From Campylobacterota bacterium (GTDB taxonomy: Bacteria; Campylobacterota; Campylobacteria; Campylobacterales; SZUA-545): a stretch of DNA of 5,872 bases. The stretch is taken from the NCBI GenBank assembly GCA_003561815.1, contig PWVP01000094.1, positions 1 to 5,872 on the forward strand. Reading direction: 5' to 3'. Shown piece by piece: positions 1 to 4,150 of the stretch. The position numbers were made by a program, and so were the translations under genes. Position 1 is the first letter of the stretch; the number at the start of each line of letters is the position of its first letter. The notes under the pieces are model-generated. The model made no database searches, was not told the origin of the DNA, and was given only the letters and a program-made list of their open reading frames with translations.

Positions 1-563
1 CCTGGTACTTCGTGGTAGACCCGGATCCGGACATTCCTATTACGTCGTACGGCGAGCTTGATGACACCGCAACCGGAACAGGCAAGACCAAGTTCGGTGC
101 CAGCGAGGGCGCCATTGAGGACCTGGTCGCTGTTGATGAGGCAGACTTGCCCGTGGAAGGCAAGCCCAACCTTCAGTTCCCACACGGGTTCTTCGCGCTG
201 AACGTAGTGGGTGTTACGCAGGGCGGTACGGTTACCGTGTCGATTGTGCTTCCGCAACCCGCTCCCCCGGGTACACAGTATTGGAAACACTACAATGACG
301 CCTGGCATCAGATACCGATGACCATAGATCCGAACGACAGCAGGATCATACACATCACCCTGGTCGACGGCGGATTGGGGGATGCATCCGGGGTGCCAGA
401 TGGCACAATTCTCGACCAGGGAGGGCCGGGCAACCCCCTGACGGTGGGATGGGAGGGTTCGCCGGTTAACAAGCTCACCGTCATGGCGCCCTGGCTTGCG
501 CTGCTGGCAGCCATCGCAAGCGCGACGCTGCTTGTTGTGCGGCGACGCGGGGCCCGGGTCTAG
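1..563 (+). CDS. C-terminal part of a secreted, membrane-anchored protein with choice-of-anchor-U-like module (5' end outside window)
   Basis: The frame is open from base 1: the first full codons read WYF, matching the PWYF motif before the linker of the beta-helix protein at 4402. The GTG at 12 is therefore an internal valine, not a start. Visible parts in order are a linker (IPITSY...DDTATGTG, about 33-90), a choice-of-anchor-U-like beta domain (about 97-465; motifs FPHGFFAL, GGTVTVSI, GTQYWKHY, DGGLGDASG, DQGGPGNPL), one hydrophobic helix (about 483-539) and an RRR basic tail (540-548). Such modules place exported proteins at the cell surface; no enzymatic role is visible. The missing ectodomain is probably a parallel beta-helix, because the linker matches the 4402 gene rather than the 2162 gene; that is inference. 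The anchor itself is nearly identical to the one in the 2162 gene. Confidence 0.88.
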   Translation, partial: WYFVVDPDPDIPITSYGELDDTATGTGKTKFGASEGAIEDLVAVDEADLPVEGKPNLQFPHGFFALNVVGVTQGGTVTVSIVLPQPAPPGTQYWKHYNDAWHQIPMTIDPNDSRIIHITLVDGGLGDASGVPDGTILDQGGPGNPLTVGWEGSPVNKLTVMAPWLALLAAIASATLLVVRRRGARV

Positions 564-595
564 GTACTAAGGGCTATACGTGATTACTCTGTGCA

Positions 596-644
596 GGGGG
601 TGACCGTGGGGGCAGATATCGACCCCGCCCCTGCGGTCACCCCC
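596..644 (+). terminator. Long GC-rich hairpin after the first gene, terminator-like
   Basis: The arms 596-613 and 627-644 form an 18-bp stem with two adjacent G-T wobbles and a 13-nt loop, starting 33 nt after the stop codon. No T-run follows, so it is not a classical intrinsic terminator; it may stop transcription, protect the 3' end, or be a dispersed palindromic repeat. A related hairpin lies at the same place after the 2162 gene. Confidence 0.55.
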
Positions 645-688
645 CATTCGCACCCATCGAGGTGAGGATGAAATCCCTCTCACTCTAA

Positions 689-711
689 CTCTCTCCCGCC
701 AGGGGAGAGAG
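689..711. repeat. Inverted repeat, 9-bp stem
   Basis: CTCTCTCCC (689-697) pairs perfectly with GGGAGAGAG (703-711) around a 5-nt loop. AATCC (672-676) and GGATT (711-715) can add an outer helix separated by a bulge. It resembles the abundant CCCTCTCCC...GGGAGAGGG intergenic repeats seen in many genomes. Confidence 0.6.
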
Positions 712-776
712 GATTTGGCGTCTGGGGCAGAGCCGCTGGGGGAGGTGCGTTGACGGGGCAGTGCCATTGGGGGTCC

Positions 777-791
777 GGGGGCGTAGCCCCC
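777..791. repeat. GGGGGC-GTA-GCCCCC mini-hairpin
   Basis: A perfect 6-bp stem with a GTA loop. A shorter form of the same unit (GGGC-GTA-GCCC) recurs at 3637-3647 in the next repeat cluster, so it is a dispersed unit and not part of one gene's signal. Confidence 0.6.
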
Positions 792-807
792 AGTCCAGGT
801 GTCAGTT

Positions 808-826
808 CGAGCGAAGCGCGGCAATC
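808..826. repeat. REP-like unit, GAGCGAAGCG...GGCAATC type
   Basis: The core CGAGCGAAGCGCGGCAATC matches the head of the fuller unit at 843-865 and, with one A for G, the copy at 3755-3773. It is one end of the palindromic repeat family found throughout the intergenic DNA here. Confidence 0.65.
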
Positions 827-842
827 CCGCCTCCTCGTTGTC

Positions 843-928
843 TTTGCGAGCGAAGCGAAGCAATCCGGGCGGGGTTACGTGCAACGAGATCGCCACGTCC
901 CGATGAAATCGGGACTCGCGATGACATA
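843..928. repeat. Most complete palindromic repeat unit of the window
   Basis: The unit starts TTTGCGAGCGAAGCGAAGCAATC and ends ACTCGCGATGAC. TTGCGAG near the left end pairs with CTCGCGA near the right end (one G-T). Inside, near the right end, TCCCGAT-GAA-ATCGGGA (899-915) is a perfect 7-bp stem with a 3-nt loop. Size, terminal inversion and lack of coding content fit a REP/MITE-like element. No target duplication could be identified. Confidence 0.6.
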
Positions 929-1005
929 TGGAAGAGAATCCATCGGGCCTCGTGATGACAGGGGAATGGGCTGTGCCGGTCGTCACGATGACAGCCCTGT
1001 CTTGT

Positions 1006-1038
1006 CGTTGCGAGGAGCCGGCAGGCGACGTGGCAATC
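1006..1038. repeat. REP-like unit, TTGCGAGGAGC...GACGTGGCAATC form
   Basis: This carries the GCGAGGAGC head and GACGTGGCAATC tail typical of the alternative form of the same repeat family. It ends only 29 nt before the Shine-Dalgarno site of the following gene, leaving little room for a promoter between repeat and gene. Confidence 0.6.
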
Positions 1039-1067
1039 CCGGCGTCCCCGGGCAGACGAGATGATGG

Positions 1068-1075
1068 AAAGGAAG
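1068..1075 (+). promoter_or_regulatory. Ribosome binding site deciding the GTG start at 1082
   Basis: AAAGGAAG lies 6 nt before GTG 1082. The upstream ATGs at 1061 and 1064 have no comparable site. The bases from GTG onward (GTGAGA...GTTAGG) also match the start of the beta-helix gene at 4402, supporting 1082. Confidence 0.65.
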
Positions 1076-1081
1076 CGAAGA

Positions 1082-1477
1082 GTGAGATCGGTGTTAGGTT
1101 CAGGTAGACGTTACCATGTGGCGGCATGCAGTATCTTCCTTGTCGTTGCAGCCCTGCTGACAGCGGGCATGAACTGCGACGATGGCTATCAGTTGGCCAT
1201 ATCCAGCACAGATGGAGGGTCGGTCACCGTACCAGGAGAGGGTACCCGAAGGTACAATGCCGGCACGGTGGTCGAACTGGAGGCGACGCCCGATGAGGGC
1301 TATGAGTTTCGACGGTGGACGGGCGACACTGAGCCCATCGCTGACCCTAACTCCGCCTCGACCGCCGTCACGATGAACGGAGATTACTCCATCGAGGCCA
1401 GCTTCAGGAGCGAAGGCGACACCGATCCTGTCAGACCTCCTGATGAGCCTGTATTCCCGGCTATGTGTTCGGGTTGA
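1082..1477 (+). CDS. Small exported protein with one InlB-type (Listeria-Bacteroides) beta repeat
   Basis: The product is 131 residues from GTG 1082 (138 from ATG 1061). It has a basic N-terminus (RSVLGSGRRYH), a hydrophobic stretch (about 13-28, ACSIFLVVAALLTAG) and then C32 in the context GMNC, which does not fit a canonical lipobox; it may be a cleaved signal peptide or a membrane anchor. Residues 36-108 read like a divergent InlB B-repeat: GGSVTVPGEGT, YNAGTVVELEATPDEGYEFRRWTGD, then a predicted final strand YSIEASF. Such domains are small extracellular beta folds, often repeated in surface proteins; a single copy is short. The last 23 residues are acidic, proline-rich and end in a Cys (PPDEPVFPAMCSG). 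Unlike the other genes here it has neither the conserved leader nor the anchor module, so it could be a truncated relative. Its binding partner is unknown. Confidence 0.72.
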   Translation: MRSVLGSGRRYHVAACSIFLVVAALLTAGMNCDDGYQLAISSTDGGSVTVPGEGTRRYNAGTVVELEATPDEGYEFRRWTGDTEPIADPNSASTAVTMNGDYSIEASFRSEGDTDPVRPPDEPVFPAMCSG

Positions 1478-1507
1478 CGCAAGTGGTTCCGGGCATCACA
1501 TTGCATC

Positions 1508-1531
1508 GGGGGTTGCGCTATGACAACCCCC
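1508..1531 (+). terminator. Perfect 8-bp hairpin 30 nt after the small gene
   Basis: GGGGGTTG (1508-1515) pairs with CAACCCCC (1524-1531) around an 8-nt loop. The following bases (TGTTGCGTT) are only weakly T-rich, so termination is plausible but unproven. Confidence 0.5.
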
Positions 1532-1580
1532 TGTTGCGTTCGCGAATCCCGATCTATGGGGTGAAGCCGTCCGACGAAGT

Positions 1581-1596
1581 CGTTGCGAGCGAAGCG
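1581..1596. repeat. REP-like fragment upstream of promoter A
   Basis: CGTTGCGAGCGAAGCG matches the head of the 843-928 unit; the GGCAATC tail is missing. It sits about 63 nt before the -35 box. A unit of the same family occupies nearly the same place upstream of promoter B. Confidence 0.6.
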
Positions 1597-1659
1597 CCCG
1601 CCCCCGCATGCTCGGACCATAATCCCGGGGATAAAACGTCGCCTACGAGTGAAATGGTA

Positions 1660-1690
1660 TTGACATGGCGCACGGGGCGGGTGGAACAAT
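1660..1690 (+). promoter_or_regulatory. Promoter A (TTGACA, 19-nt spacer, TGG-AACAAT)
   Basis: A perfect -35 TTGACA (1660-1665) is followed 19 nt later by AACAAT (1685-1690), a 4/6 match to TATAAT, preceded by TGG as in extended -10 elements. The block just upstream (TACGAGTGAA...GGTA) and the -35 are conserved with promoter B at identical spacing. The predicted start is near 1697, within a CCATGG-TG-CCACGG imperfect dyad (1695-1708). Confidence 0.65.
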
Positions 1691-1696
1691 AGTACC

Positions 1697-1976
1697 ATGG
1701 TGCCACGGTGCAAACGCCGAGGGTAACATCCTTGGTTAGCGTCATGTGACGTCTGAGGCCGGGTAGCGGGCGGATGGGTGACGAAAGGCGATGTCATGAG
1801 TGAGAGCGGCTTGGCGAAGCGGGATGGTCGTAGAGTTCTACGGGTTCGGGGCGTGGCTCACACGGCTGGCTGTAGGGACGAGGTGTGGCTGGGCAGGAGC
1901 AGTGAACATGGTGGATGGGGAGACGGTGATAAGGATAGGACGAGACTTGATAGTCCAGGTCTCGTCTCTGCTTTTC
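1697..1976 (+). ncRNA. Leader RNA copy A (unrecognised structured RNA upstream of the LamG-like gene)
   Basis: From the predicted start to the T-run after the hairpin at 1939-1966 is about 280 nt, the same length as copy B. From 1796 to 1984 the copies align without gaps over 189 nt with 22 differences; the first 56 nt are identical and include the CGTAG-AGTT-CTACG stem-loop (1829-1842) and the GCTT-GGCG-AAGC helix. The overlapping 62-codon frame changes 15 amino acids against 3 silent codons, which argues against a conserved protein. It may be a transcription-attenuating leader or an independent small RNA; I match it to no known riboswitch class. Confidence 0.5.
1939..1976 (+). terminator. 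Conserved attenuator-like hairpin in leader A
   Basis: The stem 1939-1949/1956-1966 has 11 bp with one T-G wobble and a 6-nt loop, followed by TCTGCTTTTC. Compared with copy B, four pairs differ and all remain pairable, including a C-G to T-A double change (1946/1959). If it is a terminator it lies about 190 nt before the start codon and would block the downstream gene unless relieved. Confidence 0.55.
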
Positions 1977-2144
1977 TGAGATAGCGAAGGATGTGACTGG
2001 AGTTGATGTGCTCGGCAGACTTGATAGTTTTCTGTTGGCCACGGGGTCTTTTCTGCGGAGTGCGGAGTGGCTCTCGGGCAGTGAGTGGCACCGGGAACAC
2101 CTTACCCGGGGGTAGAGCAGTAACATGAGCAACACTGTAACTTG
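1977..2144 (+). promoter_or_regulatory. Distal leader A between hairpin and ribosome binding site
   Basis: The 35 nt at 1978-2012 match copy B at 33 positions, so conservation continues past the terminator-like hairpin and links the leader to the gene. Further on are a CCGGG/CCCGG stem (2091-2095/2105-2109), placed like the CCCCG/CGGGG stem of copy B, and a conserved TAACATGAGCAA (2121-2132). The ATG inside it opens a 6-codon frame whose stop (2143-2145) touches the Shine-Dalgarno site. Confidence 0.45.
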
Positions 2145-2152
2145 AAAGGAGG
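2145..2152 (+). promoter_or_regulatory. Strong ribosome binding site for the LamG-like gene
   Basis: AAAGGAGG lies 9 nt before GTG 2162 and fixes that start; the encoded protein then begins with a clear signal peptide. Confidence 0.85.
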
Positions 2153-2161
2153 CAAGAAGAA

Positions 2162-3433
2162 GTGAAAAAGCCATCTGGAGTACTACTTGTCCTGGCACTG
2201 GTGCTGAGCGTCTGTTTGTTGACGGCAACGCCGGCGGCTGCAAGCGGCCCGCCCGTTACTGGTGGGTTGATCCTTCATCTCGATGCTGACGCCATAGAGG
2301 ATCTTGATGATGGCGACCCTGTTGAGACGTGGCAAGACCTGTCGAGTCAGGGGAATCACGCTACGCAGGCCACGCCAGCCTACAGACCTACTTACAGAGC
2401 AAACATCCTGAATGGCAGGCCAGTGGTGAGGTTTGACGGAAGCGGCACATTCATGCTCGTTCCGCCGATGCTGGACCCCGCGCAACACAACTGGTCGTTC
2501 TTTGCTGTCGTGACACCTGCGGCGACGGTTGATCAGGACATCTGGCAACAGTTGGACGGGACAACAGGGCCAGGGCGCGTGAATGTGAGCATCCGCACAG
2601 TGGCTGCCGCGACGCAGTACAGTTCCTTTCTCGGTGGCTCTCAGCGGCCGTCAGGCATCGGGGTTGTTTCCACGCGGTCCAACCTTGTTACCCAGACATG
2701 GGACGGCACGACGCTGGCGTGGTGGGGTGACGGCACAGTGGGTAGCACCCACACTCCGACAGCTGAACCGGCGAATGGGGGCTACCACATAGGTGTGAAC
2801 AAAGGCATCACTGGGAACTGGCTACATGGCGACATCGCCGAGATACTCATCTACGACCGTGCCCTTACCAATGAAGAACGAGAACAGGTAGAGCAGTATC
2901 TGGGTGTGAAGTGGCTATCGATATGTGTAGCTACTGCCACCGGCACGGGTACGGCTTGCTTTGCCCCCAGCGAGGGCGCCATTGAGGACCTGGTCGCTGT
3001 TGATGAGGCGGGCTTGCCCGTGGAAGGCAAGCCCAACCTTCAGTTCCCACACGGGTTCTTCGCGCTGAACGTAGTGGGGGTTACGCCGGGTGGTACGGTT
3101 ACCGTCTCGATTATGCTTCCGCAGCCCGTTCCCCCGGGTACACAGTATTGGAAACACTACAATGATGCCTGGCATCGGATACCAATGACCATCGACCCGA
3201 TCAATCCCAGGATCATACACATCACCCTGGTGGATGGTGGACTGGGGGATGCATCTGGATTGCCAAATGGCACAATCATCGACCAGGGAGGACCAGGCAA
3301 CCCGCTGACGGTAGGCTGGGAAGGGTCGTCCGTCAACAAGGCAGCCGTCCTGGCGCCTTGGCTTGCCCTGCTGGCAGCGCTCATGGCCGGTGCAAGCCTG
3401 TTTGTGATACGGCACCGTCGGGCTGAGACATAG
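2162..3433 (+). CDS. Secreted LamG/concanavalin-like protein with choice-of-anchor-U-like module and C-terminal membrane anchor
   Basis: The product is complete at 423 residues. Residues 1-27 form a signal peptide (MKKP, then a Leu/Val core, ending TPAAA before SGPP). Residues about 34-251 look like a LamG/concanavalin A-like lectin domain: LHLDADAI, GDPVETWQDLSSQGNHATQ, NGRPVVRFDGSGTF near the start and GDIAEILIYDRALTNEEREQVEQYLG at the end. These folds usually bind carbohydrate or other surface ligands; the ligand here cannot be read. A short TATGTGTA link leads to the anchor-U-like domain (about 265-392; SEGAIEDL, FPHGFFAL, GTQYWKHY, DGGLGDASG, DQGGPGNPL), then NK, APW, a single hydrophobic helix (about 397-416) and RHRR. 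It is preceded by promoter and leader A. The ectodomain is unrelated to that of the next gene, but the signal peptide, anchor and upstream region are shared. Confidence 0.9.
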   Translation: MKKPSGVLLVLALVLSVCLLTATPAAASGPPVTGGLILHLDADAIEDLDDGDPVETWQDLSSQGNHATQATPAYRPTYRANILNGRPVVRFDGSGTFMLVPPMLDPAQHNWSFFAVVTPAATVDQDIWQQLDGTTGPGRVNVSIRTVAAATQYSSFLGGSQRPSGIGVVSTRSNLVTQTWDGTTLAWWGDGTVGSTHTPTAEPANGGYHIGVNKGITGNWLHGDIAEILIYDRALTNEEREQVEQYLGVKWLSICVATATGTGTACFAPSEGAIEDLVAVDEAGLPVEGKPNLQFPHGFFALNVVGVTPGGTVTVSIMLPQPVPPGTQYWKHYNDAWHRIPMTIDPINPRIIHITLVDGGLGDASGLPNGTIIDQGGPGNPLTVGWEGSSVNKAAVLAPWLALLAALMAGASLFVIRHRRAET

Positions 3434-3458
3434 GGACTATATGGGATGTAGCCTCCGT

Positions 3459-3509
3459 GGGGGGTGGCCGTAGGGGCGGAATCGACCCTGCCTCTACGGT
3501 CCGCTCCCC
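3459..3509 (+). terminator. Long hairpin after the LamG-like gene
   Basis: CCGTAGGGGC (3468-3477) pairs with GCCTCTACGG (3490-3499) with one G-T. The outer part GGGGGGTGG (3459-3467) pairs with CCGCTCCCC (3501-3509) with wobbles and one bulged T. It starts 25 nt after the stop and corresponds in position and sequence to the hairpin after the first gene. There is no clear T-run. Confidence 0.55.
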
Positions 3510-3597
3510 TTCGTCTACATACTAGGGAGATCAGCCAGAGCACGTGTCATCGCGAGGCGCCTCCCCATCCTGTCATTGCGAGCCCCGGCGCCTTCGT

Positions 3598-3618
3598 CCC
3601 CTCTTAACATAAGAGGGG
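3598..3618. repeat. Perfect 9-bp inverted repeat
   Basis: CCCCTCTTA pairs with TAAGAGGGG around an ACA loop. No T-run follows, and it is 164 nt past the stop codon, so it is more likely a dispersed palindrome than the terminator of the gene before it. Confidence 0.6.
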
Positions 3619-3660
3619 CCAGGGGAGTTATCACGAGGGCGTAGCCCCCGGCACCCCTGT

Positions 3661-3684
3661 AGTGCGAGGCTTCAGTCTCGCGCT
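3661..3684. repeat. AGTGCGAG/CTCGCGCT stem-loop
   Basis: An 8-bp stem with one T-G pair and an 8-nt loop (GCTTCAGT). This is another compact palindromic unit of the cluster, with no coding content. Confidence 0.5.
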
Positions 3685-3747
3685 GTGCCCGCCTCTCTTC
3701 ACTCATCACTCGTCACTCCCTGGCCCCCGCTCCCCGCCCACCCTCCT

Positions 3748-3773
3748 GTCTTCGCGAGCAAAGCGCGGCAATC
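3748..3773. repeat. REP-like unit upstream of promoter B
   Basis: The unit has a TTCGCGAGCAAAGCG head and a CGGCAATC tail, closely matching 808-826. It ends 60 nt before the -35 box. A related fragment sits upstream of promoter A, so the duplicated promoter-leader block appears to begin at this repeat. Confidence 0.65.
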
Positions 3774-3833
3774 TCGCCCTCTCGCCCGGCCGAGAATTTC
3801 GGGAAGAAAATATCGCTTACGAGTGAAGGGGTA

Positions 3834-3864
3834 TTGACATGGCCTTCGGAGCGGATGGTATAGT
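3834..3864 (+). promoter_or_regulatory. Promoter B (TTGACA, 19-nt spacer, TGG-TATAGT)
   Basis: A perfect -35 (3834-3839), a 19-nt spacer, and TATAGT (3859-3864, 5/6 to consensus) preceded by TGG as an extended -10. The spacing equals promoter A and the upstream TACGAGTGAA block is conserved. The better -10 suggests this copy is the stronger one. The predicted start is near 3871. Confidence 0.7.
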
Positions 3865-3888
3865 GGTACCGTGGTGCCACGGCACCAC
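3863..3888. promoter_or_regulatory. Near-perfect 26-bp palindrome over the predicted transcription start, candidate operator
   Basis: Half-sites GTGGT-A-CCGTGG and CCACGG-C-ACCAC flank a central TG; only one pair of positions (3868/3883) breaks the symmetry. It overlaps the end of the -10 and the start site, where a bound dimeric repressor would block initiation; alternatively the RNA would begin in a hairpin. Promoter A keeps only the inner part, with one mismatch. Confidence 0.5.
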
Positions 3889-4150
3889 AAACGTGGGTGA
3901 ACATCGTTGGTTCGACCTGTCTGAGGTCTGCGGCAGGGTGGCGTGAGGTTGGTTGATGACGGATTTGTCATGAGTGAGAGCGGCTTGGCGAAGCGGGATG
4001 GTCGTAGAGTTCTACGGGTTCGGGGTATGGCTGACGGGGCTGGCTGTAGGGACGAGGTGTGGCTGGGCAGAGGCAATGAGTATGGTGGATGGGGAGACGG
4101 TGATAATGATCAGGCGAGATCTGATAGGTCGGATCTCGTCTTTGCTTTTG
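3871..4150 (+). ncRNA. Leader RNA copy B (unrecognised structured RNA upstream of the beta-helix gene)
   Basis: This is the second copy of the conserved leader, again about 280 nt from predicted start to the T-run. It is gap-free against copy A across 3970-4158. It retains the CGTAG-AGTT-CTACG stem-loop (4003-4016) and the hairpin at 4113-4140. The stretch before 3970 is more diverged but keeps GGGT(G)AACATC-TTGGTT and GTCTGAGG blocks. The overlapping frame lacks a Shine-Dalgarno site at its conserved ATG (3970). The target and any ligand are unknown. Confidence 0.5.
4113..4150 (+). terminator. Conserved attenuator-like hairpin in leader B
   Basis: The stem 4113-4124/4129-4140 has 12 bp with two wobbles (4114/4139, 4122/4131) and a TAGG loop, followed by TTTGCTTTTG. 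It aligns base for base with the hairpin of leader A, with substitutions that preserve pairing. Confidence 0.55.

Larger units (their letters stand above)
645..1060. repeat. Intergenic cluster of short dispersed palindromic repeats
   Basis: I see no credible gene in this stretch. It holds several unrelated palindromic units side by side: a CTCTCTCCC/GGGAGAGAG stem-loop (689-711, with outer AATCC/GGATT arms), a GGGGGC-GTA-GCCCCC hairpin (777-791), and several units of the GCGAGCGAAGCG...GGCAATC type (808-826, 843-928, 1006-1038). Open frames here on both strands translate the repeats themselves (for example ASEAKQS or RFARKD strings) and should not be annotated as proteins. Sequences of this kind are common as intergenic repeats in several bacterial groups. 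Confidence 0.75.
1581..2161 (+). repeat. Duplicated promoter-leader block, copy A
   Basis: Runs from the REP-like fragment to the start of the LamG-like gene and matches 3748-4401 at an offset of 2174 nt from the promoter through the hairpin, rising to 2240 at the start codon because of extra sequence in copy B. Conservation is patchy before 1796, very high across 1796-2012, then weak up to TAACATGAGCAA and the ribosome binding site. Confidence 0.75.
3510..3774. repeat. Second intergenic cluster of palindromic repeats
   Basis: No gene is visible. The stretch holds two GTCAT(T/C)GCGAG repeat heads in direct orientation (3546-3556, 3572-3582), a CCCCTCTTA/TAAGAGGGG stem-loop (3598-3618), a GGGC-GTA-GCCC hairpin (3637-3647), an AGTGCGAG/CTCGCGCT stem-loop (3661-3684) and a REP-like unit (3748-3773). 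It mirrors the make-up of 645-1060. Confidence 0.7.

Noticed and set aside
12..14. GTG at 12 as the start of the first gene
   Set aside because: The frame is open upstream of it and aligns with the internal PWYF-linker of the beta-helix gene; there is no signal peptide.
645..1060. CRISPR array
   Set aside because: The repeats are of different kinds, unevenly spaced and self-complementary, with no regular spacers.
567..1127. 186-codon reverse-strand open frame and smaller forward frames (750-1064, 761-955)
   Set aside because: They lie in palindromic repeat DNA, translate repeat-derived strings such as RFARKD and ASEAKQS, overlap each other on both strands, and lack ribosome binding sites.
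1796..1860. tRNA-like element suggested by GGTTCG and small stems
   Set aside because: No acceptor stem, anticodon arm or CCA-proximal pairing could be assembled around it.
2183..2548. Reverse-strand frames across the LamG gene (also 2851-3036, 2915-3415, 3157-3543)
   Set aside because: They are antisense to a well-supported forward gene; no domain logic or ribosome binding sites are visible.
3699..4076. Reverse-strand frames over the promoter-leader block (also 1384-1797, 1794-2243)
   Set aside because: Their similarity to each other only reflects the duplicated leader DNA; they run antisense through promoter and hairpins.
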